DNA of 35,207 bases. It comes from Ramicandelaber brevisporus (taxonomy: Eukaryota > Kickxellomycota > Ramicandelaberales > Ramicandelaberaceae). This document shows, piece after piece, positions 10,301 to 17,458 of the stretch. Location of the stretch: positions 1-35,207 of the forward strand of contig MU602776.1 of assembly GCA_025201865.1 (NCBI GenBank), written 5' to 3'. Position numbers and translations under genes: made by a program. The notes beneath the pieces are model-generated. The model did no database searches. It worked only from the letters and a program-made list of their open reading frames with translations, and was not told where the DNA came from. Within the stretch, counting starts at the first letter, position 1; each line of letters begins with the position of its first letter.

Positions 10301-12624
10301 ATCGTGCTGGTGGAGCTGGTGCTGGTGGTGGTGGCGGAGGAGGAGGTCGATTTGCAGGCATGATTCCTCGCACTGTCAACTTGCAACTGGATGATCCATC
10401 TCAGCAGCATGACACAATGATGTTCCGCGTTGACAAGCTGGATGCATTTACACTTGACTTTGAACTGCTCCCCCACTTTGGTTCAAAGATAATTGGTCGC
10501 ACTGTAGCTACGCCATCTTTCTTTGGCGGCTCCGGCTTGGGTCAGCCAGGCACTTTGAATGCAGTAACCGCACAGCATCAGTTTGGTATGTATCCACATT
10601 CCTCTCGCAATCGGTCTCATGGCTGGTGCCGCTGTCCATTGTTTGATTCAAGCTTGAAACTTGTTGGCGAGTTGGCATTTACATTCACAGTGTTTAGACC
10701 ATTGATTGGCGCCAAACTGGAAATCGATGGCCGTGCCGAGACATATTGGAAGTCCGTGTCATCAAGCGCTCCTCAACATTTGCAGGCTCGATTCCCTGCT
10801 GCTGGACAGAGTACTCCTTCGCAGGCACTGGCTCGTCGCCAAGCACACCAAACCCAGAGCTTGCAACCGTCCATGCTGGCCATCACCGCCACATCTTCAG
10901 TCGCCACTCGCTCCCCACTCGCATTTAGCGCAACGGATAACGACCCAATGGATCCTGGTCGCCTGATGGGTCTCCCGCCTGTTTCTGCAATGCTGTTTGG
11001 TGCTGGCTCCACTCACCTTCACCCTCCGCTGGGTGTATCAATCGCCAAATCACAGCGCGGCTCGCCTCGAGTTCATGCCTCATTGACACCGTCTGCCTCC
11101 GCTGCCAATGTTGCTGGATTGCTAGCATCGTCCGGTGGTGATACAATGGCACATATTGGACTCGCATCTCCCCCAGGTGCGATTGGTCGGGTTTCGCCAT
11201 CTGTGGTTGCACATTCTGGCACACTGCCCATGCCATTCGCATCGTCTATTTCTGGTACTGGCACAGTCTCTGCAACAGCCACCACTAATCCTCCTGCAAT
11301 GCAAATGGCGTCGTCCTCCTATGTCACCGACAGCTCACTGCACACTGAGTATCTACGCATCGTTGTCCAGCTAACGCGCGATTGCGTGCCTGTTCTGTAC
11401 TCTGCCTGGCACATCACGGTTGGACTTCCAGCAGCTCCCATCAAGATTGGCATTTCTTCGCTCACCCTGGCCGAGTTCCAGGCCCTTGAATATGCCACTC
11501 CTTCTCATCGCAGAGCTCTGGCATCTTCATCTGCTCGCTTTTCGTCAATGCCTGGACAGCAGCCATCAATCAAGTCGCCAAGATCCCCTCGCGGTTTACA
11601 CACTGTGCTCTCATCTCACGTTGCGTCATCGCCGACTGCATCATCCATTTCTTCCGAGTCCGGCCAAAGTCGTGGTCGGAAGCGCTCCAAGCACATGTCG
11701 CATTTTAGCGATGATGACGCCATTGCCGTCGATGCTCATGATGGATTTAGCAGTGATGAAGATTCTGGCGAAATGGATCAGCGTGTCGGTTCTCCAATGA
11801 ATGACTCTCGTCATCGTGATGTGTCGTATTGGCGTGATCACATCTCTGGCCGGCATTTGACTCTTGCACAAGCGCTGGCCGAGCTGCCAGTGGATGTTAG
11901 TGTCAACATTGATCTGCGCTATCCCACCACATCGCAGGCATGTGAGTTATGGCTTCGCGACACACCGGATCTCAATGATTGCGTTGATGCTATCCTTCGC
12001 ACTGTTCTGGATGACGCTAGCTCCAGTGCAGCTGCAGCCGCAGCCGCAGCAGCAGCAGTGGTTTCATCAACCAATCCAACACCCGGTAACCAAGCTACAG
12101 CCAAGAAGCGCCGTGGTGTCGTATTCTCATCATTCAACCCTTCTGCATGCGCTGCACTTAGCTGGAAACAGCCCAACTACCCAGTCTTTTTCTGCACGTT
12201 TGCTGGTCTCGAGGATTTGACACTTTCGGATAACGGTGCCACCGCAGCTGCTCAAGGGTTCAGCACATCGAGCCAGTCCCAGTACTATCGCTCAACCCCG
12301 CCGCCTCAGGTGAACGAAGACATTTCTGGTTTGTTCCTACATCGCCGTGGTGGCATTTGCGGCTCTGTCAAACACGCTGTCCGTTTTGCCAAACGCCACA
12401 ACATTTTCGGTATAATGTGTGCCGCTCCGCCACTGATTCGCGTCCCATCTCTCATCAAGACCATCAAAGAACGCGGCTTGCTGCTCGTTTCGTTTGGCGA
12501 TGCCAACAGGAGTCGGCAGTTGGTCGATCAACAGCTTAACTTTGGAGTGGATGCATTCCTGGTTGATGGCATTCTAAATTATCATGGCCGTGGTGGTGCT
12601 GGACTAGATGAAGCAATCCTTTAA
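7321..12624 (+). CDS. PHO81: PHO81/NUC-2-like SPX-ankyrin-pseudo-GDPD protein
   Basis: A 1767-residue protein. The SPX domain is at 1-215: it begins MKFGKT, has Y22, K26 and K27, and ends with a lysine cluster K197/K200/K201/K204. These match the inositol-pyrophosphate pocket known for SPX proteins. PolyGln tracts interrupt the SPX domain. Ankyrin repeats span about 485-725. A region starting PPIIPLRMYGHN (about 860) and a Gly-rich insert (about 945-1015) follow. The C-terminal part (about 1340-1767) matches the glycerophosphodiesterase-like end of PHO81/NUC-2, including SWKQPNYPVFF near 1615. The catalytic HRG is not visible, and the active-family ExD and HD pairs read YLRIVVQLTRD and YSAW, so it is probably catalytically dead, like PHO81 and unlike GDE1. 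The expected role is phosphate sensing through inhibition of a PHO80/PHO85-type cyclin-CDK. The ATG has A at -4 and C at -3. Confidence 0.9.
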   Translation: MKFGKTILSQLVPEWASHYVNYKHLKKVMKGLESDGESGAEDSDDEQIQLQHQHQQHQQQSVSTTGLLPPQLTKKQKKTRRLSSSGATADQPQHQQQQQQQQQQRTISKERLETVKTRFFYHLERDIEKVSAFYDEKEADFRVRLAALVNKKRALRTRSYQRRVVAVDALCEALVQFQRDLDKLLNYVTLNSTGFSKILKKWDKRSKSKMREIYLSRQIEMRPFFNKDAITQLQDNASALYAELQDLIRRGYIFPASSPSTTALTAAGLATTQESIQSQQTTAATTTATTAATANNVATTSAFGRWIPSPRGLSIAGAASDLRHAADIVSMNTNASERIADLARYGGSNGLIVDHGSDGEHGGGISGSHDSSRRLGAMDDLESRLVVLLKQPATDPSPAGEIDRIIAAMKAHSIDPVQSQQQPQQPQLALPQSVPTIPARGDIREHISRVLWRACSEVQSPTLFTTFLETVEPLIDFEHPCDDINERTFYHEAAIHGREALLSICMRHSMNIEATDYYGRTPLHYAAMHGHTGCLAQLLAAGANPRCLDNDRMTPMLYVAKRGHTECARLLLDRDPELSLASANDEEGGGADAGGFIDHSPLLLACRHGHVAMVQLLLARGTPIPLTATTSNHPLHIAAGLGHAELLLVLVQALAATGANGDIADADMGWTPLFHAAAEGHVECVRILLDAGCRADITDANGERPVYYAAEDGHVRCVQLLLSATLDPAAIQVDTSEPMEDIIPADSTLHAAALPPIDELTSTPSLDHPPMGILGTLLGPVSIDFPAPSAAAAAAGMTSVTAVSALDMPPSLGLDEGTPVVDAASSVAAATSATTATIGTTGDLDALPSLEMPPPIIPLRMYGHNYLDEEYMVQISLGHPVMLPSDGSDSIVDPEANQHEKMLPRTPAVTMLGPAPLTSVKLVITPSTSEFRVAVSGNIGDGIQGIMAGSESGGGGDGGGRILGNLGGTSSVPGNAVGDNMAGGVDGRNPNGGDRAGGAGAGGGGGGGGRFAGMIPRTVNLQLDDPSQQHDTMMFRVDKLDAFTLDFELLPHFGSKIIGRTVATPSFFGGSGLGQPGTLNAVTAQHQFGMYPHSSRNRSHGWCRCPLFDSSLKLVGELAFTFTVFRPLIGAKLEIDGRAETYWKSVSSSAPQHLQARFPAAGQSTPSQALARRQAHQTQSLQPSMLAITATSSVATRSPLAFSATDNDPMDPGRLMGLPPVSAMLFGAGSTHLHPPLGVSIAKSQRGSPRVHASLTPSASAANVAGLLASSGGDTMAHIGLASPPGAIGRVSPSVVAHSGTLPMPFASSISGTGTVSATATTNPPAMQMASSSYVTDSSLHTEYLRIVVQLTRDCVPVLYSAWHITVGLPAAPIKIGISSLTLAEFQALEYATPSHRRALASSSARFSSMPGQQPSIKSPRSPRGLHTVLSSHVASSPTASSISSESGQSRGRKRSKHMSHFSDDDAIAVDAHDGFSSDEDSGEMDQRVGSPMNDSRHRDVSYWRDHISGRHLTLAQALAELPVDVSVNIDLRYPTTSQACELWLRDTPDLNDCVDAILRTVLDDASSSAAAAAAAAAAVVSSTNPTPGNQATAKKRRGVVFSSFNPSACAALSWKQPNYPVFFCTFAGLEDLTLSDNGATAAAQGFSTSSQSQYYRSTPPPQVNEDISGLFLHRRGGICGSVKHAVRFAKRHNIFGIMCAAPPLIRVPSLIKTIKERGLLLVSFGDANRSRQLVDQQLNFGVDAFLVDGILNYHGRGGAGLDEAIL

Positions 12625-12705
12625 TTTACTTTACTTATTCAACAAAATAGCCATTAGTATAACTTTAAACCTTTTAAATCATTTAAATCATTTATTTTAT
12701 TTATT
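12625..12705. other. 81-bp convergent intergenic spacer
   Basis: A very AT-rich spacer between the stops of the PHO81-like and SART1-like genes; both transcripts must end in or past it, so their 3' ends probably overlap. Confidence 0.8.
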
Positions 12706-12710
12706 TTATT
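12691..12710 (-). terminator. Four overlapping AATAAA poly(A) signals for the SART1-like gene
   Basis: On the minus strand AATAAA occurs at 12710-12705, 12705-12700, 12701-12696 and 12696-12691. The first overlaps the TAA stop codon (12708-12706). This would place cleavage only about 20-40 nt after the stop, inside the short convergent spacer. Confidence 0.6.
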
Positions 12711-14217
12711 TAAGAGTGGCCTTGTTCGCCTTAAGGAACTTGGCTAGTGACCGTGCATGCGCCTTACCGACTTGAATGCCACCGCCGATTGTTCCTCGTT
12801 TTGGCTGCTGTGCTTGCCCGTCCGACTGCGCTCCTGGCGCTGCCTTCGGCTTCTGCAACAATCTTGCCAATGGATCAGCAGCCTGTCCACTTGAACCATC
12901 GCCGCTTGTGTTTCCAAGTATTTTCCGTAACTTTTGCTGCGTCTTTTTGTTACCAGATCCACGACCATGGAACGTGTGCGACAGCCGTTTCCATTCTCCC
13001 CTCTCATCCAGCTGTTGGCCAAACTCATCCACATAGACAATGTCGACATTAGCTTGGAATCCCGCCAGTCGATCAGCTTCGCTTCGCGCCAGTTGTCGAA
13101 TCTCGGCTGCTGAGGCTGCTCCATCTGGCTGATAGTATAGCCTCTGCCTGCCTGACTGCTGGGGAGATTTGTCGGAATCCATGGACGCTCGAATGCGTTC
13201 AATTAACTCGGCACGGCGCTGTTCGTAGGGCCGAGTCAATTCTTTCATATCACGAGATTGAGTGCCTTTGTTACCATCTAGATTCTTGAACTTTCCGAGT
13301 TCTCGGAGATATTTGATGGTATATCCAACACCTTTGCCGACAAGTAGCTCTGAAGATGTCTCTGGCTCCGTTTTGATATGCACAGATCCAATGTTGGTTA
13401 TTGCGGTGGAGTCGATATCGACGACATCAGTATTAGCCTCCTGCTTGACCTTCACGTCATTATTCATGACCTCTTGATGATTCGATACGGTATCAAGTTT
13501 AGAATACAGTTCCCCTGATGGCTCAGTCTTTATCGTGACTTCATCAGATGGCTGTTCAGACTCCTGTTTCGACATTGTGATGCTATTGAGGAACATGTCT
13601 GTATTATCCAAATCAATTGTTGTCGTTACATTGTCAAGAGCCATCTTCGTCTCCGTCTCAGCACGGTCTGTTTCCAATGAATCAAGTAAACGGTGTCCCG
13701 TTACACCACCTTTACCTCGCCGCCTCTGAATTCGAGGTACAATCTCATCGTTCAGCAAATCATCAATGGACACCACTGCCGCTGCTGTTGGTGCTGATGC
13801 TGCTGTTACTGCTGATGTCGATTCCATACTTTCGATGCTGGCAGTCGTTTGAAGTACTTTGCGACGCTTGTTGCCAGCGAGTGCTTTGTTCATTGCAGCC
13901 GCAGACTCGCCTTTGCCATCGAGGAATCCGCTGGCAACATTGTGGTCCACGCGGCTTTCTGTGCCTGTTGCAGCGTCTTCGATCGTCGCAACTGGTTCCA
14001 TACGCCGCCGTTTGCGGGTTGATTCTGCAACAACCGGCTGAACATCTGCTGCTGTCGTTGCTATTGTTGCTATTGTCGTTGCGTTTGCTGTTGCTAGGGC
14101 TTCAGTTTCATCATCAAGAAGTACTCGTCGTCGTGACTTTGTTGTCGCTTTCTTTGGCTTATGCATCAGCACACTGTCGCTGTCATCAAGGTTTGGCTGG
14201 TTGTCGTTAGTATTCAT
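12706..14217 (-). CDS. SART1/Snu66-like tri-snRNP protein, C-terminal half only
   Basis: A 503-residue protein. The open frame runs 26 codons further upstream but only to a TTG, so the ATG at 14217 (MNTNDNQ, A at -3) is taken as the start. The C-terminal region carries the SART1 signature: VDIVYVDEFGQQL followed by RLSHTFHGRGSGNKKT near residues 405-440, and upstream GVGYTIKYLRELG near 293-305. SART1/Snu66 is a component of the U4/U6.U5 tri-snRNP needed for pre-mRNA splicing. Family members are usually about 590-820 residues. The N-terminal part with the Hub1-binding HIND element is not visible, and HKPKK near residue 20 may correspond to the basic element midway through the family. Three SUMO-type sites (K230, K258, K282) are evenly spaced in the middle. 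Family call good; completeness uncertain. Confidence 0.8.
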   Translation of the reverse strand: MNTNDNQPNLDDSDSVLMHKPKKATTKSRRRVLLDDETEALATANATTIATIATTAADVQPVVAESTRKRRRMEPVATIEDAATGTESRVDHNVASGFLDGKGESAAAMNKALAGNKRRKVLQTTASIESMESTSAVTAASAPTAAAVVSIDDLLNDEIVPRIQRRRGKGGVTGHRLLDSLETDRAETETKMALDNVTTTIDLDNTDMFLNSITMSKQESEQPSDEVTIKTEPSGELYSKLDTVSNHQEVMNNDVKVKQEANTDVVDIDSTAITNIGSVHIKTEPETSSELLVGKGVGYTIKYLRELGKFKNLDGNKGTQSRDMKELTRPYEQRRAELIERIRASMDSDKSPQQSGRQRLYYQPDGAASAAEIRQLARSEADRLAGFQANVDIVYVDEFGQQLDERGEWKRLSHTFHGRGSGNKKTQQKLRKILGNTSGDGSSGQAADPLARLLQKPKAAPGAQSDGQAQQPKRGTIGGGIQVGKAHARSLAKFLKANKATLK

Positions 14218-14515
14218 TGTTTTATATATTTTTTTCTCATAGAAAGAGTACAAATTGATTCGAATCGATGATGGTGGATGGTCATTAATCAACAAGCAAG
14301 AAAGATATAGCTACATCATCTAGTACCCATTACTAACTATCCCACAATTAGCTATGGATGTGATCTTTGTTTATACCGAGTATAAACATTGCATGCTCTT
14401 CAGCTACTATTGTATGTTTGATAGTTTTTTTTTTTAGTCATTTTTAAAGTAGTAATTAACCCTAAAGCATGAATGACATTGTTTTTTTCATTTGGCTGCT
14501 TTTGTTTTTGGATAC
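14218..14515. other. Intergenic: SART1-like promoter and RPL12 3' UTR
   Basis: A 298-bp AT-rich spacer between two minus-strand genes. It contains a T-run of about eleven at 14426-14436 and one AACCCTAA at 14458-14465, a telobox/Tbf1-type motif. No gene is visible. Confidence 0.6.
14458..14465 (+). promoter_or_regulatory. AACCCTAA telobox-like motif
   Basis: A single AACCCTAA lies about 240 bp upstream of the SART1-like ATG and 50 bp past the RPL12 stop. Such motifs bind Tbf1-type factors in other fungi. One copy of an 8-mer is weak evidence. Confidence 0.2.
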
Positions 14516-15019
14516 TTAGTTCTCTGGGATCTCAATCTCGCCCTCTGCAATCTTGTCGCTAATATCCTTTGGGCTCTCGCCATCGACGGTGCAGCCAACA
14601 GAGAAAGCAGTGCCGAGGATCTCCTTGACGGTGCCCTCGAGCTCTCTGGCGTAGGACTTGTTAGCCTCACGCATGGTCTTGGCAATGTCGATAACCTGCT
14701 TCAGGGTAATGTTGCCGGAGTGCTTGATGTTCTTCTCCTTCTTGCGGTCGCGTGGTGGCTCAGCGAGAGCCTTGAGGACCAGGGTGGAGGCAGATGGCAC
14801 AAGCTCAACAGCGGCCTGACGGTTCTGGATGGTCAGCTTAACGGTGACCTTAAGACCCTTCCAGGCACCAGTGGCCTTGGCAATATCTTCACCAACCTTC
14901 TTTGGCGACAAACCGAGTGGACCGAGCTTTGGGGCGAGCGTGGCGCTGCTGCCGACTTCACCACCAGTCGTGCGCAAAACAAGGATCTTAATCTCGTTCG
15001 GGTCGGCCTTTGGTGGCAT
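14516..15019 (-). CDS. RPL12: 60S ribosomal protein L12 (uL11)
   Basis: A 167-residue protein, close to the usual 165. It begins [11 protein letters not shown] and contains [20 protein letters not shown] (about 28-47), LTIQNRQA (about 62-69), [19 protein letters not shown] (about 87-105) and [16 protein letters not shown] near 131-146, all hallmarks of eukaryotic L12. The protein binds the GTPase-associated centre of 25S/28S rRNA at the base of the ribosomal stalk. The frame has no intron. Codon use leans strongly to C/G-ending codons, as expected for a highly expressed gene. The start context has A/G-type purines just upstream and the length fits the family exactly. Confidence 0.98.
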   Translation of the reverse strand: MPPKADPNEIKILVLRTTGGEVGSSATLAPKLGPLGLSPKKVGEDIAKATGAWKGLKVTVKLTIQNRQAAVELVPSASTLVLKALAEPPRDRKKEKNIKHSGNITLKQVIDIAKTMREANKSYARELEGTVKEILGTAFSVGCTVDGESPKDISDKIAEGEIEIPEN

Positions 15020-15226
15020 TGCTGATTTCTAACTGCTGTTTGCTGGCTAGCGGCTGTAGGTGGTGGGGGGTTGGAGTATAGAGATTTTAGTTGTAAGGGG
15101 ACCGTTTAGATCAGGCAATTGAGAGGGCGAACCAAAACCTCATACTGCGTGAGATTGCTGCTGCTGTGGGCGAGGTGTTGCCGATCTAGCTGCTTAAGAA
15201 ATTCGACCGCACAGGAAATTAATCCG

Positions 15227-15232
15227 CACGTG
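15227..15232. promoter_or_regulatory. CACGTG E-box upstream of RPL12
   Basis: Read toward RPL12 the site is GTCACGTGCGG, matching the RTCACGTG form bound by Cbf1-type factors, about 208 bp upstream of the RPL12 ATG. Cbf1 is known to act on ribosomal protein genes in some fungi such as Candida albicans. Use here is inference. Confidence 0.4.
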
Positions 15233-15701
15233 ACGGAGCAGGTGTGTGTGTGTGATACGAAAGACTGGAAATTAAATTTCGTAAGCATGAACGAAAACAA
15301 CAGCAAAAACAACAACAAAAAACATATCTGTGGACAGCACAGTAGCTGCTATCACCGATAGTGCACACTAAACAGACAAAGAGTAGGTTGTAAAAGGCAC
15401 TGCCTGCGGGGAGCTTATACATGCTCCTGGAACACTGATTGATTCCAAGTCTCAGTGCCAAACTCACTCTCAAATCAAACAGAAAGATTGTGCTTTGTAT
15501 GTATGTGTAAAATGAAGAGTGACAGCACAAATGAAAGTCTAAAAGGATAGTAAACTGCCAAGAGCAAAGTATATTTCTGACCAACAAGTGTTTGATTATT
15601 GTGAGTGCACTTAATTATCAACCTTTATTATCAAGAAGAGCAACAGCCTGGCTCAACTTTGACATCAAGATTTGGAATGTATTCACAATCAGATAAGATA
15701 T

Positions 15702-15768
15702 TGTGTATGTATGTATGTATGTATGTGTATGTATGTCTGTGTGTATGTATGTATAAGTGTGTGTGTGC
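15702..15768 (+). repeat. GTAT/GT microsatellite
   Basis: Imperfect GTAT repeats pass into GTGT repeats. The short open frames across it on both strands are products of the repeat. Confidence 0.9.
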
Positions 15769-15822
15769 TTTTGAATACAACTCATGTTGATCCTTTCTTT
15801 CTTGTTTATCATCTTGTGCCCA

Positions 15823-15854
15823 CATGTCATGTCATGTCATGTCATGTCATGTCA
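15823..15854 (+). repeat. CATGT pentanucleotide array, six copies
   Basis: Six perfect tandem CATGT units plus a partial unit, 32 bp in total, in the gap between RPL12 and the Msn2-like gene. Confidence 0.95.
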
Positions 15855-15873
15855 ACGTCTGCAATGTCCTTGA

Positions 15874-15921
15874 TGTATCACTACCGTTGCTTTTTTGATC
15901 TTGTTGTATCACTGCCGTTGC
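15874..15921 (+). repeat. Pair of 17-bp direct repeats spaced 31 bp
   Basis: TGTATCACTACCGTTGC at 15874-15890 recurs as TGTATCACTGCCGTTGC at 15905-15921, one mismatch in 17. Start-to-start distance is 31 bp, about three helical turns. Confidence 0.85.
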
Positions 15922-17458
15922 ATCAGGCTGGTGTAACAGTACGCAATCTGCCAGTACCCAGATTAATATAGCGGGTTCCATATTTAGGCTCTTTCATCCT
16001 TCGCGGAGCCGTTATCACCGCTGCTCTCCATCCTACTATCCTCTTTCATCACAGCCTAGCGTGGCTCAGTCCTCGTCTTCGCGTGCACACAGAGCGGTGA
16101 ATTCGGAGTGTTAAGCTTCGCACTAGCCCACTCGCCCGTGCACGCATTCTCGCTGGCACTGACGTTGTTGGTTCGGCATTTGTTAAGAATGGTACTCACA
16201 GGCTCACATTCCGATTTCATAGCAGCCAATCTCTGTGCGAGATTTAGCGAGTAGCAGTCCAAGTTCGGTCACTCGGCAATACTCTCTGCAGAAAGCCTCG
16301 CCTCAAATAACTGCACTACCACCGGCTAGTGTCATCGGCTCAGCCATGATTTGTGGATTTATCCTGACCATTCATTCATTGCCCTGTATGCATGCACTCA
16401 TCTGACCAAGCGTCATCATCAAAGGAAAAGGGGAGGAGTACACCAACCAGCCGCCAGCCCGCCAGCCACCAACCAGAACACTAGTTCAAAAAGTGTGTGC
16501 TTTTCTGTCTCTCTCCAATTTCTCCTCCTTCTTTCAATTCCTCCACCACGAGCAAAGTGAACTACCAAGTAGTGCTCTGTTCATACTTTTTGGTGTTCTT
16601 TTTGTTCCCTGTTTCTCCGACCTGCGGCACACCTGACATCAACCAACACATTCTATTTTAATAACGCATTGCACACACAACTTCCCCTCTCCCGTTATTC
16701 TTCCTCTTTTGATCCGACTCGGTTTGCTCCACTTCCGTGATTTCCTAGCTCGCTACTCCTTCGTCACTGCTCCTGCTCCTTTGACACAAACCTCCTCCTG
16801 CTCTTTACTTCTGTTTTTCTTTTGGGGGAGAATTCATTTTGACGCGCATCATCACCGATTCCATCCAAAACTCATCCATTCTTTGGCTGTTTCCTGTTCG
16901 CGACACTTGCATTGCGATACGTTCAGTCACTCAATCAATCAATCAACCTTCTCTTTTCAACACACACAATACACAAATCCACACAAATCCACACACACAA
17001 ATCCGCCCGCCCACGCGGTCAACCTTCCATCTATCTGTCTCATTATCAATCTGCAAACTATTTATTTTTGCCACTGTACCTGAGCCCCCTGCTGTGTGTA
17101 CCTTTGCCCACTCAACAACTTCAACCAGTGTGCTGCCCTCTCTCCCTCTCTCCCTCCCTCTCCCTCTCTGTCGGTTGGTCTCTTTGTGTCTTTTTTTTTT
17201 GTTGCAACCACAGTCCTTCTTCAATCTACTTTGTTTCCCTGTTTCTCTCTCTATCTCACACATACGCACGAGTATCAACCCCTGGCCCGCTGTCCTTTTA
17301 TACTTACCTTCGAATTTCCCTGCGCTGTCGCATACGTCCGTCCGTCCATCGTCTGCTCCGTCTGTTCCTTGCTTGTTTTTTTTTTTTATATTTCTCACCA
17401 CTATCAAAAAGGCTCACACAAAATAAACCGCCACTGAAGTCAACAACAACAACGCCAG

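Larger units (their letters stand above)
15020..17458. other. Divergent gene-free region between RPL12 and the Msn2-like gene
   Basis: About 2.4 kb with no convincing gene or tRNA. It must hold the RPL12 promoter on the left and the promoter plus a probably long leader of the zinc-finger gene on the right. It contains a CACGTG at 15227, a GTAT/GT microsatellite, a CATGT pentamer array, a 17-bp direct repeat pair and, from about 16490 on, a pyrimidine-rich stretch with CTCTC and CCCTC runs that resembles a promoter or leader. The short open frames here are not supported. Confidence 0.6.

Noticed and set aside
15605-15830. Short open frames on both strands over the GTAT repeat
   Set aside because: They encode only repeat-derived Tyr, Val, Cys, Thr and His runs.
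16056-16262. 68-codon frame or tRNA near GGTTCG at about 16172
   Set aside because: No cloverleaf, no proper B-box continuation and no recognisable protein.
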